The position numbers and the translations under genes were made by a program. This document shows, in pieces, positions 1-10,895 of a DNA stretch of 64,000 nt (its first letter is position 1; every line of letters begins with the position of its first letter). The notes below the pieces were generated by a model. That model had not been told where the DNA came from, searched no databases, and was given only the letters and a program-made list of their open reading frames with translations. Source of the stretch: Vigna angularis (taxonomy: Eukaryota > Streptophyta > Magnoliopsida > Fabales > Fabaceae); assembly GCF_016808095.1 (NCBI RefSeq), contig NC_068975.1, positions 38,052,501-38,116,500 on the forward strand, written 5' to 3'.

Positions 1-391
1 TTAACCGGTAACGGGCGAAAACGGTGGGTTTTATAAGTTAGAGTTTATTGGTTTGGTTTCTCTGTGCGGGCGTGAGTCCCTGGTCGTATATTCAACAACC
101 TTAACTGCAAATTCAACTTCTTCCAAAGCTTTGATTTTTTTGAGCATTCTCACTCACTGCAACCAAAGGAAGGGGTTCCCTCTAGAGGGCGGTTTTCCGA
201 TTTCTCGGAAACCGCTCTACCTTATCAACAACTTTGAAATCACTTGAAAGAAAGAAGAAGCAATGCTTCCCGGGTGAAGAAGAACATATAATAATACATT
301 GCATGCTTTAACTTTTCGTCTGCCCACGGAATGTGCATGTGCATAGGTTTTTGGATTGAATTTTTGTAAATAATACTTGAAGAAGGTGGCG
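1..391. other. Upstream region of the MAPKKK gene
   Basis: No supportable gene lies here. The stretch precedes the plus-strand kinase and probably holds its promoter and 5' leader. Short open frames on both strands have no recognisable domain. Position 377 opens the kinase frame with TTG, not ATG, so bases 377-391 belong to the leader. Confidence 0.4.
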
Positions 392-1441
392 ATGGCGGTA
401 ACTAGAAGAAGAGACGGTATGCGTGGCGTTCACCAGTGGGCGTGGCCTAAACCCAATAAATGGGTGAAGGGGAAACTGGTTGGATGTGGATCTTTCGGCA
501 CTGTGCATTTGGCGATGAACAAATCAACGGGTGCCCTTTTTGTTGTAAAATCATCACATTCGAGGGCTGGACGTGAGGCTTTGGATGAAGAGGTAAAAAT
601 CCTGAAAATATTTAATTCTTCACCGTACATTGTCCAATGTTTAGGGACAGAGGAGGAGGAGCAGGGCAAGGTGAATGTTTTTATGGAGTATATGTCAGGA
701 GGTAGTTTGGCAGACGTGGCTCACAAATTCGGTGGGTCATTGGATGAAGAGGTGGTTCGTGTGTATACCAGGGAAATTCTTCACGGCCTGAACCATCTTC
801 ACCTTCATGGTATTGTACACTGCGATCTCAAGTGCAAGAACGTGCTTTTGGACCCACATGGCAACGTGAAGCTGGCAGATTTTGGATGTGCCAGAAGGGC
901 AAATGAGTTGGGAAAGTCATTTGGTGGGACCCCTCTGTGGATGGCTCCTGAAGTGCTGAGGAACGAGTCTGTTGATTTGTCTGCAGATATATGGTCCTTG
1001 GGATGCACAGTTATTGAGATGGCTACTGGCAGTCCTCCTTGGGCTCATCAGGTTTCAAATCACGTCAGTGATGTGCTCTGGATTGCCCATGGTGATGCTA
1101 TTCCTCAGTTTCCACCCCATTTCTCCAAGGAGGGTTTGGATTTCTTGAGCATGTGCTTGCAGAGAGATCCCCGTAAGAGGTCTACGCCTCAGCAGTTACT
1201 TTCTCATCCCTTTGTTACATCAACACCACCTTCTCAACATCAACAACAAAAACAACATGCTTCCTCTCCGGCAAGCGTCTTGGAGGTTCACGATTTCAGG
1301 GACTCTTGTGATGTACATGATTTCTCTCTCACAAACACACTTGCATCTTACACTGATTACTCCAAAGGAATAGCTGTGTGTAAAGCAGAAGACAGTGCCT
1401 TGGGCTCATCGGGCAATTGGATTACAGTTAGATCAGGCTGA
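392..1441 (+). CDS. MAPKKK17/18-type protein kinase, intronless
   Basis: A serine/threonine protein kinase of the plant MEKK-like MAPKKK group, which phosphorylates MAP kinase kinases in stress and ABA signalling. The frame is open from 377 with a TTG; the first ATG is at 392, giving 349 aa. Visible kinase signatures: the glycine loop GCGSFGTV at about residues 32-38, the ATP lysine K53, the catalytic loop HCDLKCKN with D145, DFG with D163, the activation-segment end GTPLWMAPE, and SADIWSLGCTVIEM for subdomain IX. After the kinase domain there is a short Gln/Ser-rich, poorly structured tail of about 80 aa. The compact intronless layout and the HCDLK variant of HRDLK match the MAPKKK13-21 group. 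No upstream regulatory domain is present. Exact orthology among MAPKKK15-18 cannot be settled by eye. Confidence 0.93.
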   Translation: MAVTRRRDGMRGVHQWAWPKPNKWVKGKLVGCGSFGTVHLAMNKSTGALFVVKSSHSRAGREALDEEVKILKIFNSSPYIVQCLGTEEEEQGKVNVFMEYMSGGSLADVAHKFGGSLDEEVVRVYTREILHGLNHLHLHGIVHCDLKCKNVLLDPHGNVKLADFGCARRANELGKSFGGTPLWMAPEVLRNESVDLSADIWSLGCTVIEMATGSPPWAHQVSNHVSDVLWIAHGDAIPQFPPHFSKEGLDFLSMCLQRDPRKRSTPQQLLSHPFVTSTPPSQHQQQKQHASSPASVLEVHDFRDSCDVHDFSLTNTLASYTDYSKGIAVCKAEDSALGSSGNWITVRSG

Positions 1442-1776
1442 AACATTGATCATATATAGAATTGTTAATGTAGATAGACAATTTCAAATGTACAGCATTG
1501 TGTAGGAAACGAATAGGATCTCAACTTTCTATGGCTTTTCCTCTGCATTCTCAAATAACTTTTGTAACCCATGGCTTACTGTTGCGTAGCCACAGATTTC
1601 TTATGAAAGCTATCTCTCGTGGCATAAATAATGTAAGGTTCCTACATGGTGCATGTCATTTTTGATATTAAACCAAAATTTCTTTGTGATTAATCAACCC
1701 AGTCCTACTTCTAGTCTTCTAAAAATGCCATCTTTTTTCAAAAAATGAACATACTGCAGACCTCTTGCATGTAAAT
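1442..1776. other. 3' flank of the kinase gene
   Basis: AT-rich sequence following the kinase stop, likely 3' UTR and terminator on the plus strand. It separates the gene from a minus-strand FAR1-related remnant. No ORF with recognisable content. Confidence 0.35.
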
Positions 1777-2109
1777 TCATATTTTGAAGGTATCTGGGAT
1801 CTGAAAGCAATTTCCTGTTGAAAGAACTCTAAGAGAATGCTGACAAAGAATACCAGAGAACTCGAACTGATGGCAGCTACAACTTATAATTCCCTCAGCT
1901 TTGGTGTGGTGTCTCACAAGAAAACCATCTTCAATTGGAAACCATGCATAATGTTCTTGGAGCTTTGAAAAGGCAAAAGGAATCAGGATTGTGGCAGCGT
2001 GAACATTTTGGAGATTTTGCTGCATGGATTGTTGTTCTCCAGTTTGATCTTTAAAATCCACAGCAATGGCTACTTGATTGTGCCAACGAAAACAACGACT
2101 CATCAACAT
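1777..2109 (-). pseudogene. FAR1-RELATED SEQUENCE (FRS) fragment, internally deleted
   Basis: The minus-strand frame reads as the C-terminal half of a FAR1/FHY3-family protein, a domesticated MULE transposase used as a transcription factor. It contains the stretch with FKDQTGEQQ, then AFSKLQE, then the SWIM zinc-finger core CSCHQFEFSGILCQH, followed by LRVLSTGNCFQIPD. Relative to intact family members it runs directly from VRHHTKAEG into GIISCSC, so a short segment usually present between them is missing, and the segment between NLQNV and the AFSKLQE block is also shortened. The N-terminal FAR1 DNA-binding domain and the MULE domain are absent nearby. I read this as a decayed gene fragment, not a functional gene. 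The 3' end of the preceding kinase lies about 340 bp away, tail to tail. Confidence 0.75.
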
Positions 2110-3717
2110 TATCTTATTCGCATGATTTAATGTGATTAGTTTACATAAAATTGTTTCTATTTAGTCTTCAACGTGGCTGAACATATGTAGTTGAGGTATG
2201 TAAAAACACGAGGAAACAAAGCATAGAAAAAAAGTGGCATGAATTGAAAAAGAATATTTATTTTGGAAAAAGCTTTTTTTAACAACTTTCCTTTTTTCCA
2301 ACCACTGTTTTTACGTTTGCAAATTAATAAAATAGTGATAGATAATTTATTGTCAAAAAATTATTAAAAAAGTTTTTAATATATCAAGGTAAATTTATTT
2401 TATATCATTTATTCTTATATTATGTTTTTATAATATTTTATTTATACAAATAAAGACTAAATTAAAAATAATTAATCATATAACATTCAACCAACATAAA
2501 TTTATAATTTAACCAGTGGAATATTTTCATCTCAATACTCCTTTTTCAATATGAGAAATAAATGCCATACATCATAAACAAGATGATAAAGATAAATAAA
2601 CAGAAAAATGAGTTATTTTTGTATACACGGGAAAAGAAAAAAACAAAGAAACAATCAACTGTAAAAGATACATTTTATTACGTTTATATAATAACATATA
2701 GTTATAAACGGATTGAACAGTTTTTAATGACACTGTAGTTTCATATTTATGTGTGTATGTTTTTTTATTGGTGTACATGTGCGCATGTTACGACGTTTAA
2801 AGCAGTTAGTTCTTAATATAAGCAGTTGATTTGTTATAAGCCATTAATAAATATAATAAAGCTTTCTTAAATGATCTTTGAAACGTGGCTACTTCCTTCT
2901 CAATTATCGATACTAGTATTAGGTCCCCTCTCTATTTAAAATTAAATTAAAAAGTTTCCACCAATCAATTTTTTTATATTTAAGCTAATTTAAAAGTGTT
3001 GTAATGTAAATGACTAAACTATCCTTAAACAGGGAAGAGTCTAATCGAATATACGTTGATTTATCAAACTAATATGTATCTGGTCTGTACTTTTTTTATT
3101 AGGATGACATGTATTATTCATAATTAATTATAATAATTTGATATTAACAAATTAAATCACGTAATTCATATTCATATAAATAATAATATAAATAACACAT
3201 TGTATTTATTACTTATTACATTTATGGTTTAATAATGTATTGGACTGATTTAATGGTCGAAGTATGTTTTCTATGCTACCCATTTCAAGAAATACCAGTC
3301 TTTTCATATTATCTTCTTGAAAACAAGTTGGAATATCAATGAAATTTTAAATCACATATATTTTCAAGAGACAACATAAATAAAAAATGACATTGATATT
3401 AAAAGGTAAATTTGTTTTAGTTTTATGTCGTGACTAAGTACAACGTTGGTTTCTTACAGAACACTGATTCTTTGTTTGTTTATATGTTTGCAGCATCGCC
3501 ACCTCTTTTATTCGGTCTTCTTCTTTTCTCCCTTTCTTTCTCCAACCAACTTTCTTTTCTCCTATTCCTTCCTTTCCAATTGTTCCTTCTTTTCCTTTTT
3601 CTTCCCTTTTCTTCTTTCAACGATCGTTCATTTTTTCACCTACTAAACTAATCATACGTAACACTCATACCCTTTTCTGCTTTCGCTACCTCCCACAACT
3701 CACTTCAACGTTCAACA
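2110..3717. other. AT-rich intergenic region
   Basis: Low-complexity AT-rich sequence with runs of A and T and no recognisable protein. The pyrimidine-rich stretch at about 3480-3640 is probably promoter or 5' UTR of the downstream DUF707 gene; the two short frames there (3430-3651) are products of that composition. Confidence 0.4.
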
Positions 3718-6700
3718 ATGAAGTCTTTCGATTCTGTCACTGTAAGCTTCCTCCCTCTCCGTCTCACTTTCTTCACTAATTTTCGGCTGTCTGAGGTTTT
3801 TGTCTCTCACCCACTTCCTTCATTAAACATGTTTCCCACTTTCTTCATCCGTCAACGTATAACCACCTTTTCGGCTTCCTCTCTGCTCAGAATCTATGAT
3901 CCTCGACAAGTTGTTTCTATTCCTTTATTCTGTCACTGCTGCCTTTCTTTACTTTCTTTTTCTGCGATTGGTTTCACATTTTATACCCACTCTATTTTCA
4001 GTTCTGTGTTTTCGATGTTCACTTCATAATTTTGTTGCATCCCTTGCATAAACTCTGTGATTTCTCTTCTCTGTTGGCCGTAAACAGGATGGATAATCTG
4101 ATTACAACCTTTTTAAGAACTCGGCAGTAGTTGATTGAACTGCGTTCATCACCCCACTTGTTGTTATTCTAACCGTTGTCTTTGCCAGGGTCTTGTCTTG
4201 CCAGAACCCAAGAATAGGTTGTTCCTCTGGAGTGTCCTCATCGTGGTTTCTTTGATTTCTGGTGCTTATTTCGTTGGAAATGCTTTTTTTGCAAATGAAT
4301 ACAAACAGGTATGTATTATTGTATTTCTAACTCTCCAAGTTTCAATTTTAGTTAAAATACCTGGGAAATTAGGAATTTTGCTGGAATTTTGTTGTATTGT
4401 TGCTACTCCAATTTTTTCTTCCTTATAAAGAAACTATTATCAAATTGATATTTCCGTAGATATATATCCGGGATTTTGAAATACGAGCCACCTTAGTTGG
4501 CTTTCTCTATGAATAATGCTTCAAAACTGTTACTTTTGGTAAAGTGGTGGGAAGAATATAATCCTGCATGGTATTTGTTCATTTGAGCATTGGCAAGATG
4601 TATCTTCTGGGTAGTAGTATTTGCTGCTCTCAATTGATTTAACAATATTAAAATCACCAACTTGGATTGTCTAACAAGGTCAAGTGGTTGCGAATTGACT
4701 TAAAAGTCCCACCACCACCCAACATAAATGTTATCGCATCTGTTGCATCTCTTTTAGCTTTGACGAATGGTTCCCAGTTTAGCTTAGGCTGGAGAAATGA
4801 AAGAAACAAACCGTATGCAATATTTTCTATAGGTTAAATTTTATGTAGGTATCAAAAACAACTGGGCCCACTCACTATTTGATGGGATCCTGATAAAATT
4901 TTCTTAGCAATAGAGAACTTGTGGGAAGAGCATCCAAAGAGTGTTGGTAGCACTCAACTTTTAGGCTGACAGTTTGTAACTCTAGTTGAATTTTAGTTAC
5001 TCTTGTTTTTATTTTCTGCAATTGAAAATTGGTTTTGCTTACTTGAAAATATTCTGGGTATTATGTATGCAGAGATTAGCACGATGGGGACTAATTCATA
5101 CAATACCAGATTCAAAATCAAATGCTTGCAAGGTTTGTTATTTTGGGGGGAGAGATTCTTTTTTATATAACTTGTAAGCTTATTCCTTGGAACTATCTCC
5201 AATTCTCTTCATTTTTCCATTTTCATAGAGAGAATGCTGGCCTTTGGGAAGTGAGGCATTACCTGAAGGAATTATTGCCAGAACATCTAACTTGGAAATG
5301 CGGCCCTTATGGGACTCTGGTAAAGATCATGTATGTGTGAGGTGTGCTAATTCTAGTCCTTCATTTATTGTATAGAAATTCATCTAAGACTCATGAAGTG
5401 TTAATCTTAAGCTTCACATGATAAAATGTTGTTAATCAACTGTAAGTACAGTCCTTTCGGGAAATATTTTTGGTTCTACTAAAGTTGGTTTGGAGTTTGA
5501 TCTTGAACAAGTTATCTGATGTGTACAATTAATATTTTTAACTATGATGACTTTTGTTGTTTATATTAAGAGTTGGTGTATGGACATGTTGGGATATGAT
5601 TAAGAAATAACTTCATATTTTTCTTTTTAAATATAAAGGAGGAGAAAAATGAATACAAAACCATGGCGGGACTAAACCACACCCATGCTTAGAAACAAAA
5701 CAATCACACTATCACAAAAGAATTAAACAAAACGAAAATTAGGGACTTGATACCTATTACAGAAAAAGTCTAAATTGATGACAGAAGGTAGAACATTAAA
5801 CCACTTAAAATCCAGTCTATTATCAATTCCAAAATTAGCAAGACTCTCAACACACTGATTTTTATATGAAGGTGGAGGTTCATATATTTTTGTGCCACTT
5901 ACTTCTTGACTGCTTTTTATATGTTAGAATGCTACTTTTAATGGTGTAATCTTATTTATTTGTTTTTTAAATGCACGTTTATGTTCTGGGATTATTGGAG
6001 TGTACACAATGACGAGCTAACTGAAAGAAATGATGACTTGCAAATTATGAATATAAATAACTTGCTCCATAAGTCAGAGTAGTTTTCTATTGCTCTTAGG
6101 AAATGTTCATGCATAGGATTACAAGTCAAAAGAACAAAGTACTTTACCAAATATTTTACTTTAGAATCTGGGACAGATCTCGCTTATATGTGGGGAATCT
6201 ACTGTATATCCTTCTGAAAACACTTTATGTATGAGTACCAATGAATAGAATTACAATGAACAATAAAATCTGAAACAAAAAATATAAAACAGGGTATTCA
6301 AGAGACACTTTACTCTTTGTCACTGTTCACTGCTTATTTCCTGCATCTCTTTTCGCTCTATCCCCTTTCTTATCGGCACACAAGTTAAGTTTCTCGCTTG
6401 AATGCTTTGGTTGCCTCTCTTGTGATCTGCTACATTAAGCATTTGACTCTCTTTATGTAAATAAGTTTTAGTAACGACCCACTGATTGAAAGGGACCAGC
6501 TTAGGCAAATAAGAGGATTACTAGGGGATTAGGACTCAGTTCTGTTAACAATAGAATAACTACTTATATTCAGTAACTGAAGGGATAAGGAGTAATGGTC
6601 AGGGTCTACTAAAAGTTGCAAGCAAGAAGTTGGACACTGAAGGGAGAGAATGAACTACCTGGGAGTTAAAGAGGGAGATAATCCCCATTTCATCATTTTG

Positions 6701-9700
6701 GATCTCTTGTTTAGCTTCCCACTGATACCGATCAGAGTGCTTTCTATAATAAATATTTGTTACTCTACCTATTTCTGATCTGACCTATCACTATATATTA
6801 GTCAAAATCCTGCTATCTTATAGGTTGATGGTATCTACCTTATTAATTTTCTTTTTATGCATCACTTTCTCTTTTTTGTAGACAATTTTAAAGCGCCCAT
6901 TGAATCTGTTGGCTATGGCAGTAGGACTTAAGCAGAAAGAAATTGTCAACAATATTGTTGAAAAGGTTATTATTCCTTCACGTGTGCAATTTTTCTTTGA
7001 TCTAAAACTCATTCTATCTTCTGACTCATATTGCTGGTGGCAGTTCTTGTCAAGTGATTTTGTTGTGATGCTTTTTCACTATGATGGTTTTGTGGATGGA
7101 TGGAAGAGTTTAGCTTGGAGTAACCATGTCATACATCTATCTGCTATAAATCAAACAAAATGGTATAAAAGGCTCAGGCAAATTTTTTTCTCTAGTTGTA
7201 ATAATCTTTTCTGAAGATTAAGTTCTTGGGTAAAGATTGAGTAATATAATGCTATATCATGGCATAGGTGGTTTGCGAAACGGTTTTTGCATCCAGACAT
7301 AATTGCCGAATACAACTACATATTTCTTTGGGATGAGGACCTTCTTGTTGATAATTTTGATCCAAAAAGGTAAGTGTTTTTTTCTTCGTTTTGTAAAATT
7401 TCTCCGAGAGAGTAGGATGATACTAAATTTAAAGGTCTTACTTGACTATACTACATGAGAAATAGTATTTTTTTTATATCTCTGGTGATTATTATATGCC
7501 TCTTATAGGACTTGTTGATTATTTGACAGGTATTTATCTATTGTTAAAGAAGAGGGTCTTGAGATATCTCAGCCGGCTCTGGATCCTACCAAATCTGAGG
7601 TACATCATCCACTGACAGTCCATAAAGCCGGATCGAAACTGCACAGGTTGACCTTTTTTTTCTAACTTTTGCAATAAACATGTTCCACTGGTAAATTCGC
7701 ACCTTTATTAAAATTACAGCCAATATTGCACTCTATTAATGATCTTAAATATTGTATAGTTCCCTGTCCTTTTGGGGGTTTCATTTATAAAATACGTGCA
7801 TACTAAGAGACACACAGCGTCTCCATAAAGTGTACTATGGAAAAATGTGCCCTAACATACCCTTGCTATTTATATTACCAATGTATATGAACAGAGTGGT
7901 CCTAATATAGGGAACCTTTCAAAGAACTACATTGGACATATGACCTTCCTGTAAGCTCTTTCAGCTTATTTCAATTGAATACATTAAAAAAACTTGTCAC
8001 AGTAAATTTTTTAAAGCTTATTTAAGTAAATTTCATAGTTGAGTTTGTGAATAAGTTCTCATATGATAAAAATTTATATAATTTAATGGAGTTGCTTACT
8101 CTAACACAGCCTTAATTGAGTATGTGCCTACAGTTATTAGAACATAACTGTCGAAAAACTGTCTTAAATGTTACCTTTGAAGAGATCATCAGCAAAGCCG
8201 AGTGGAGTGTCGTAGTGTGGGAACCACCAGGATGCAGGCTCTTAGCAAATTGAAATTCCATATTAATTAAATATATAAATAGTGTAGTCCTTATAAGGCA
8301 TGATCAATTATCACCTTACAAACAGGTTTTGTGGGAATTGTTAGATTCTAAGCCCAATTTTTTAGAGTAACCAACATGATTCTGTATTAATGAGCTAGAA
8401 TATTGCACAGTTCCTAGTCATACTGTAGGTTATATTTCACAATATATGTGCCTCATGCACACATTACATCTCTCTGTAAAGTGTGGTAGTCTGGAAAGCA
8501 TACTGGACAAAATTTACCCCTATTATTTGTAGGCGATGAATGAATGCTAAAATTGTCTACATTTAATTGAATACACATCTGCAGTGGCTTGTCTCGTAAA
8601 TTCCATTTATCTGCTATTCTGAGGTTGCATTCCCATGCGAACATGCTATAGGGGAATTTTTACTGGGATTTTTCTTTTCAAAATATTGCTAATATTATTT
8701 TTGCTGTTATGTCTATGCAGAAGGTATTATAAACTAAAAGGCAGTGGAAGGTGTGATGATAGTAGCATTGCTCCTCCTTGCATTGGGTAAACAGTTGCAC
8801 ACTGTGTGTCTTGTACTGGTTTCTTTTCAGTTAACGCACTGCTCATTCTTGCCATTAAATTGGATTCATGATTAAATATGGAAAGAATTTGTTTTCCAGT
8901 TGGGTGGAAATGATGGCACCGGTATTTTCTAAGAAGTCTTGGCAATGTGTATGGCATTTAATCCAGGTATGGATACTAAAACTAAGTAAATTTGGTACTT
9001 AATCTTATTGCGAAGACCAAAAAGAACTTTTTATGCTTGGGAGCATTATATGACATGATAGCACAGATTTTTTAATTAACTTTTAAAATTCTGAAGAATT
9101 ATTTCTTTCTGAGAACATTATATAACATGCTAGCACAGTTTTTTAATTTTTTAATTCAGATTGATTTTTTTACAGTCATATATTCATATTCATGTAATCG
9201 TCTTTCTATCTACAGAATGACTTAATCCATGCCTGGGGCCTGGATAGGCAGCTTGGCTATTGTGCACAGGTAACTTGCTTGCTCCAGATCAGCATATTCA
9301 TTTCATTCCAAATCCTTTTTATTCATCTCTCAGCCATATTTCAGGGTGATCGAATGAAAAATGTTGGTGTTGTTGATTCTGAGTACATAGTTCATCTGGG
9401 CCTGCCTACTCTTGGTGGCCCAAATGGCAATGAGGCAAGTGATTTCATTTCTACACGTACTGTAACTTGATGACAAGAGTCGCACAGTTTTCTATCTTGT
9501 TTGAATTTAAGCAGATTCTATATGAATTTGGCCTTGTTAAAGATTTGTATGCTTGACTACTTTTAGTTCAAGTTGACAACATATTAAAACCAGGTATATC
9601 TATCTGTGCTTAGATTTTACTGGCAGTCTAATGATTAATAAGGGTCTTTGTCCTTTGCATTGCAGGCATCGTCAGACTCCCCTGGAGGTAATGCTAGAGC

Positions 9701-9920
9701 CAATGTAAGTAACATAGTTGCACAAAAGAACAATGAAGACTTTATGAACCTTTAGCTCCATTTACTGCCCTTATTTGACAAAGCAACATGCTACATGCAG
9801 GTTAGGATGCAATCATACATTGAAATGCAGGTTTTCGGTAAAAGATGGGGAGATGCAGCAAAGAAAGACAAATGTTGGATTGATCCATATCAACAACAGG
9901 CAAACCTGACAAACCATTAA
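3718..9920 (+). CDS. DUF707 family type II membrane protein, 14 exons
   Basis: Plant DUF707 protein (often annotated 'lysine ketoglutarate reductase trans-splicing related'; true biochemical role unknown, glycosyltransferase-like). Exons by frame and splice sites: 3718-3741, 4189-4308, 5073-5132, 5229-5330, 6882-6965, 7044-7162, 7268-7369, 7530-7646, 8721-8786, 8900-8966, 9216-9269, 9345-9434, 9666-9704, 9801-9920; total 1164 nt, 387 aa. A hydrophobic anchor (LFLWSVLIVVSLISGAYFV) sits near residues 18-40 after a short N-tail, as in type II Golgi proteins. Family blocks seen: NLLAMAVGLKQKEIV, VMLFHYDGFVDGW, WWFAKRFLHPD, YIFLWDEDL, EGLEISQPALDP, EMMAPVFS, NDLIHAWGLDRQLGYCAQGD and VDSEYIVHLGLPTLG. 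The donor ending exon 12 is GC (AG|GCAAGT). For exon 4 I chose the donor at 5331 because the earlier GT at 5320 breaks frame with exon 5. The 24-nt first exon is the least certain part. Confidence 0.9.
7640..8720. repeat. Diverged direct duplication inside DUF707 intron 8
   Basis: Two segments of the same intron, about 7730-7890 and about 8390-8540, share an ordered set of words: TATTGCAC, AGTTCCTAGTC-like, ATATGTGC/ATACGTGC, CTCTGTAAAGTGTG/CTCCATAAAGTGTA and GGAAA..TACC. They look like an old tandem duplication of intronic sequence that has since diverged. The exact edges were not determined. Confidence 0.45.
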
Positions 9921-10895
9921 CTGATTGAATGCCAAGTCCAGTGTCCATGTGCATAGTCACGTTTGAAATTCACACGTCACATTTTGCATCCGATTTTTGT
10001 TTCTAGTCTGAGGTATACAGGTGTTCATATTGCATAGTTTATTTTATTCTTTTTCAAGGATGGTCAATGTAAAAAGTGAAGTATACCCCTTTTTATTCTG
10101 GAAAGGGTGATTCAGAATGTAAAAGTTACATTTTGGACTGTCTTTTTCTAGGAATGCAGCAAGTTGTGAGCTTTTTCCTAAATGTATGTTTTTTGTGCCT
10201 TTGAGAACTGGTGCTACTATAACTTGGATGCGTTAAAACAATATACATTGGAGAAGTTAGCTAGACAGAGCTTAAATTAAGCTTAAAAATTTGGGGTAGA
10301 ATTTGCTAAAAGAACCCAGTAGAAGTGTTATTTGTTGATTAGGCCTTGTGTAAAAAAAGTATATAATATATGAAAATTAAATGTTATAATATATATATAT
10401 ATATATATATAATAAAAATAAGTAACTAATATTAGTCAAAGTCGGCCTAATTTTAACGTTAGTTTTGAAGGAGAAAAAATTATAATTTTTTTAAGAAAAA
10501 GGATGGAAAGTGTATCAAAATTTAAAAATGAACGAAAATAATCTAAAAATAATTATATACTGTAATAAATGTATAAAAATTAAGAACAATGATTAATATA
10601 TATTAAACTTATGTATAATAGCATACATTATTATATATGAATAATAATGATGATGATTTTATTAATGAATAATAGAAATAATTGTATCATTACAATTATA
10701 GCAATCATCAAAATAAAATATTACTGAAAAAAGTGGTGATAGTTAAAAAGAAAAAAAGAAAAAGGAGAACGAGGAAGAGAAAGCGTTTCCAAATGTAAAA
10801 GGGGTTAGTTAGGGTTTATCATAGCGTTGTTGGTGTGGGAGGAGTGAAAGAAACACTGCGCAGAGATTCAGTTCGCATTCCATTACCATATCAAG
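9921..10895. other. Intergenic region between DUF707 and PPR genes, with (TA)n
   Basis: 3' flank of the DUF707 gene followed by AT-rich DNA. It contains a short (AT)n microsatellite at about 10387-10412. The last 100 bp before the PPR start become less AT-rich and purine-rich and are probably its promoter and 5' UTR. No other ORF is supported. Confidence 0.45.
10387..10412. repeat. (AT)n microsatellite
   Basis: An uninterrupted alternating AT run of about 26 bp, directly visible, in the intergenic spacer upstream of the PPR gene. Confidence 0.9.

Noticed and set aside
5229..5319. Alternative donor at 5320 for DUF707 exon 4
   Set aside because: It leaves phase 1, which cannot be joined in frame to the exon with LNLLAMAVG; the donor at 5331 keeps frame.
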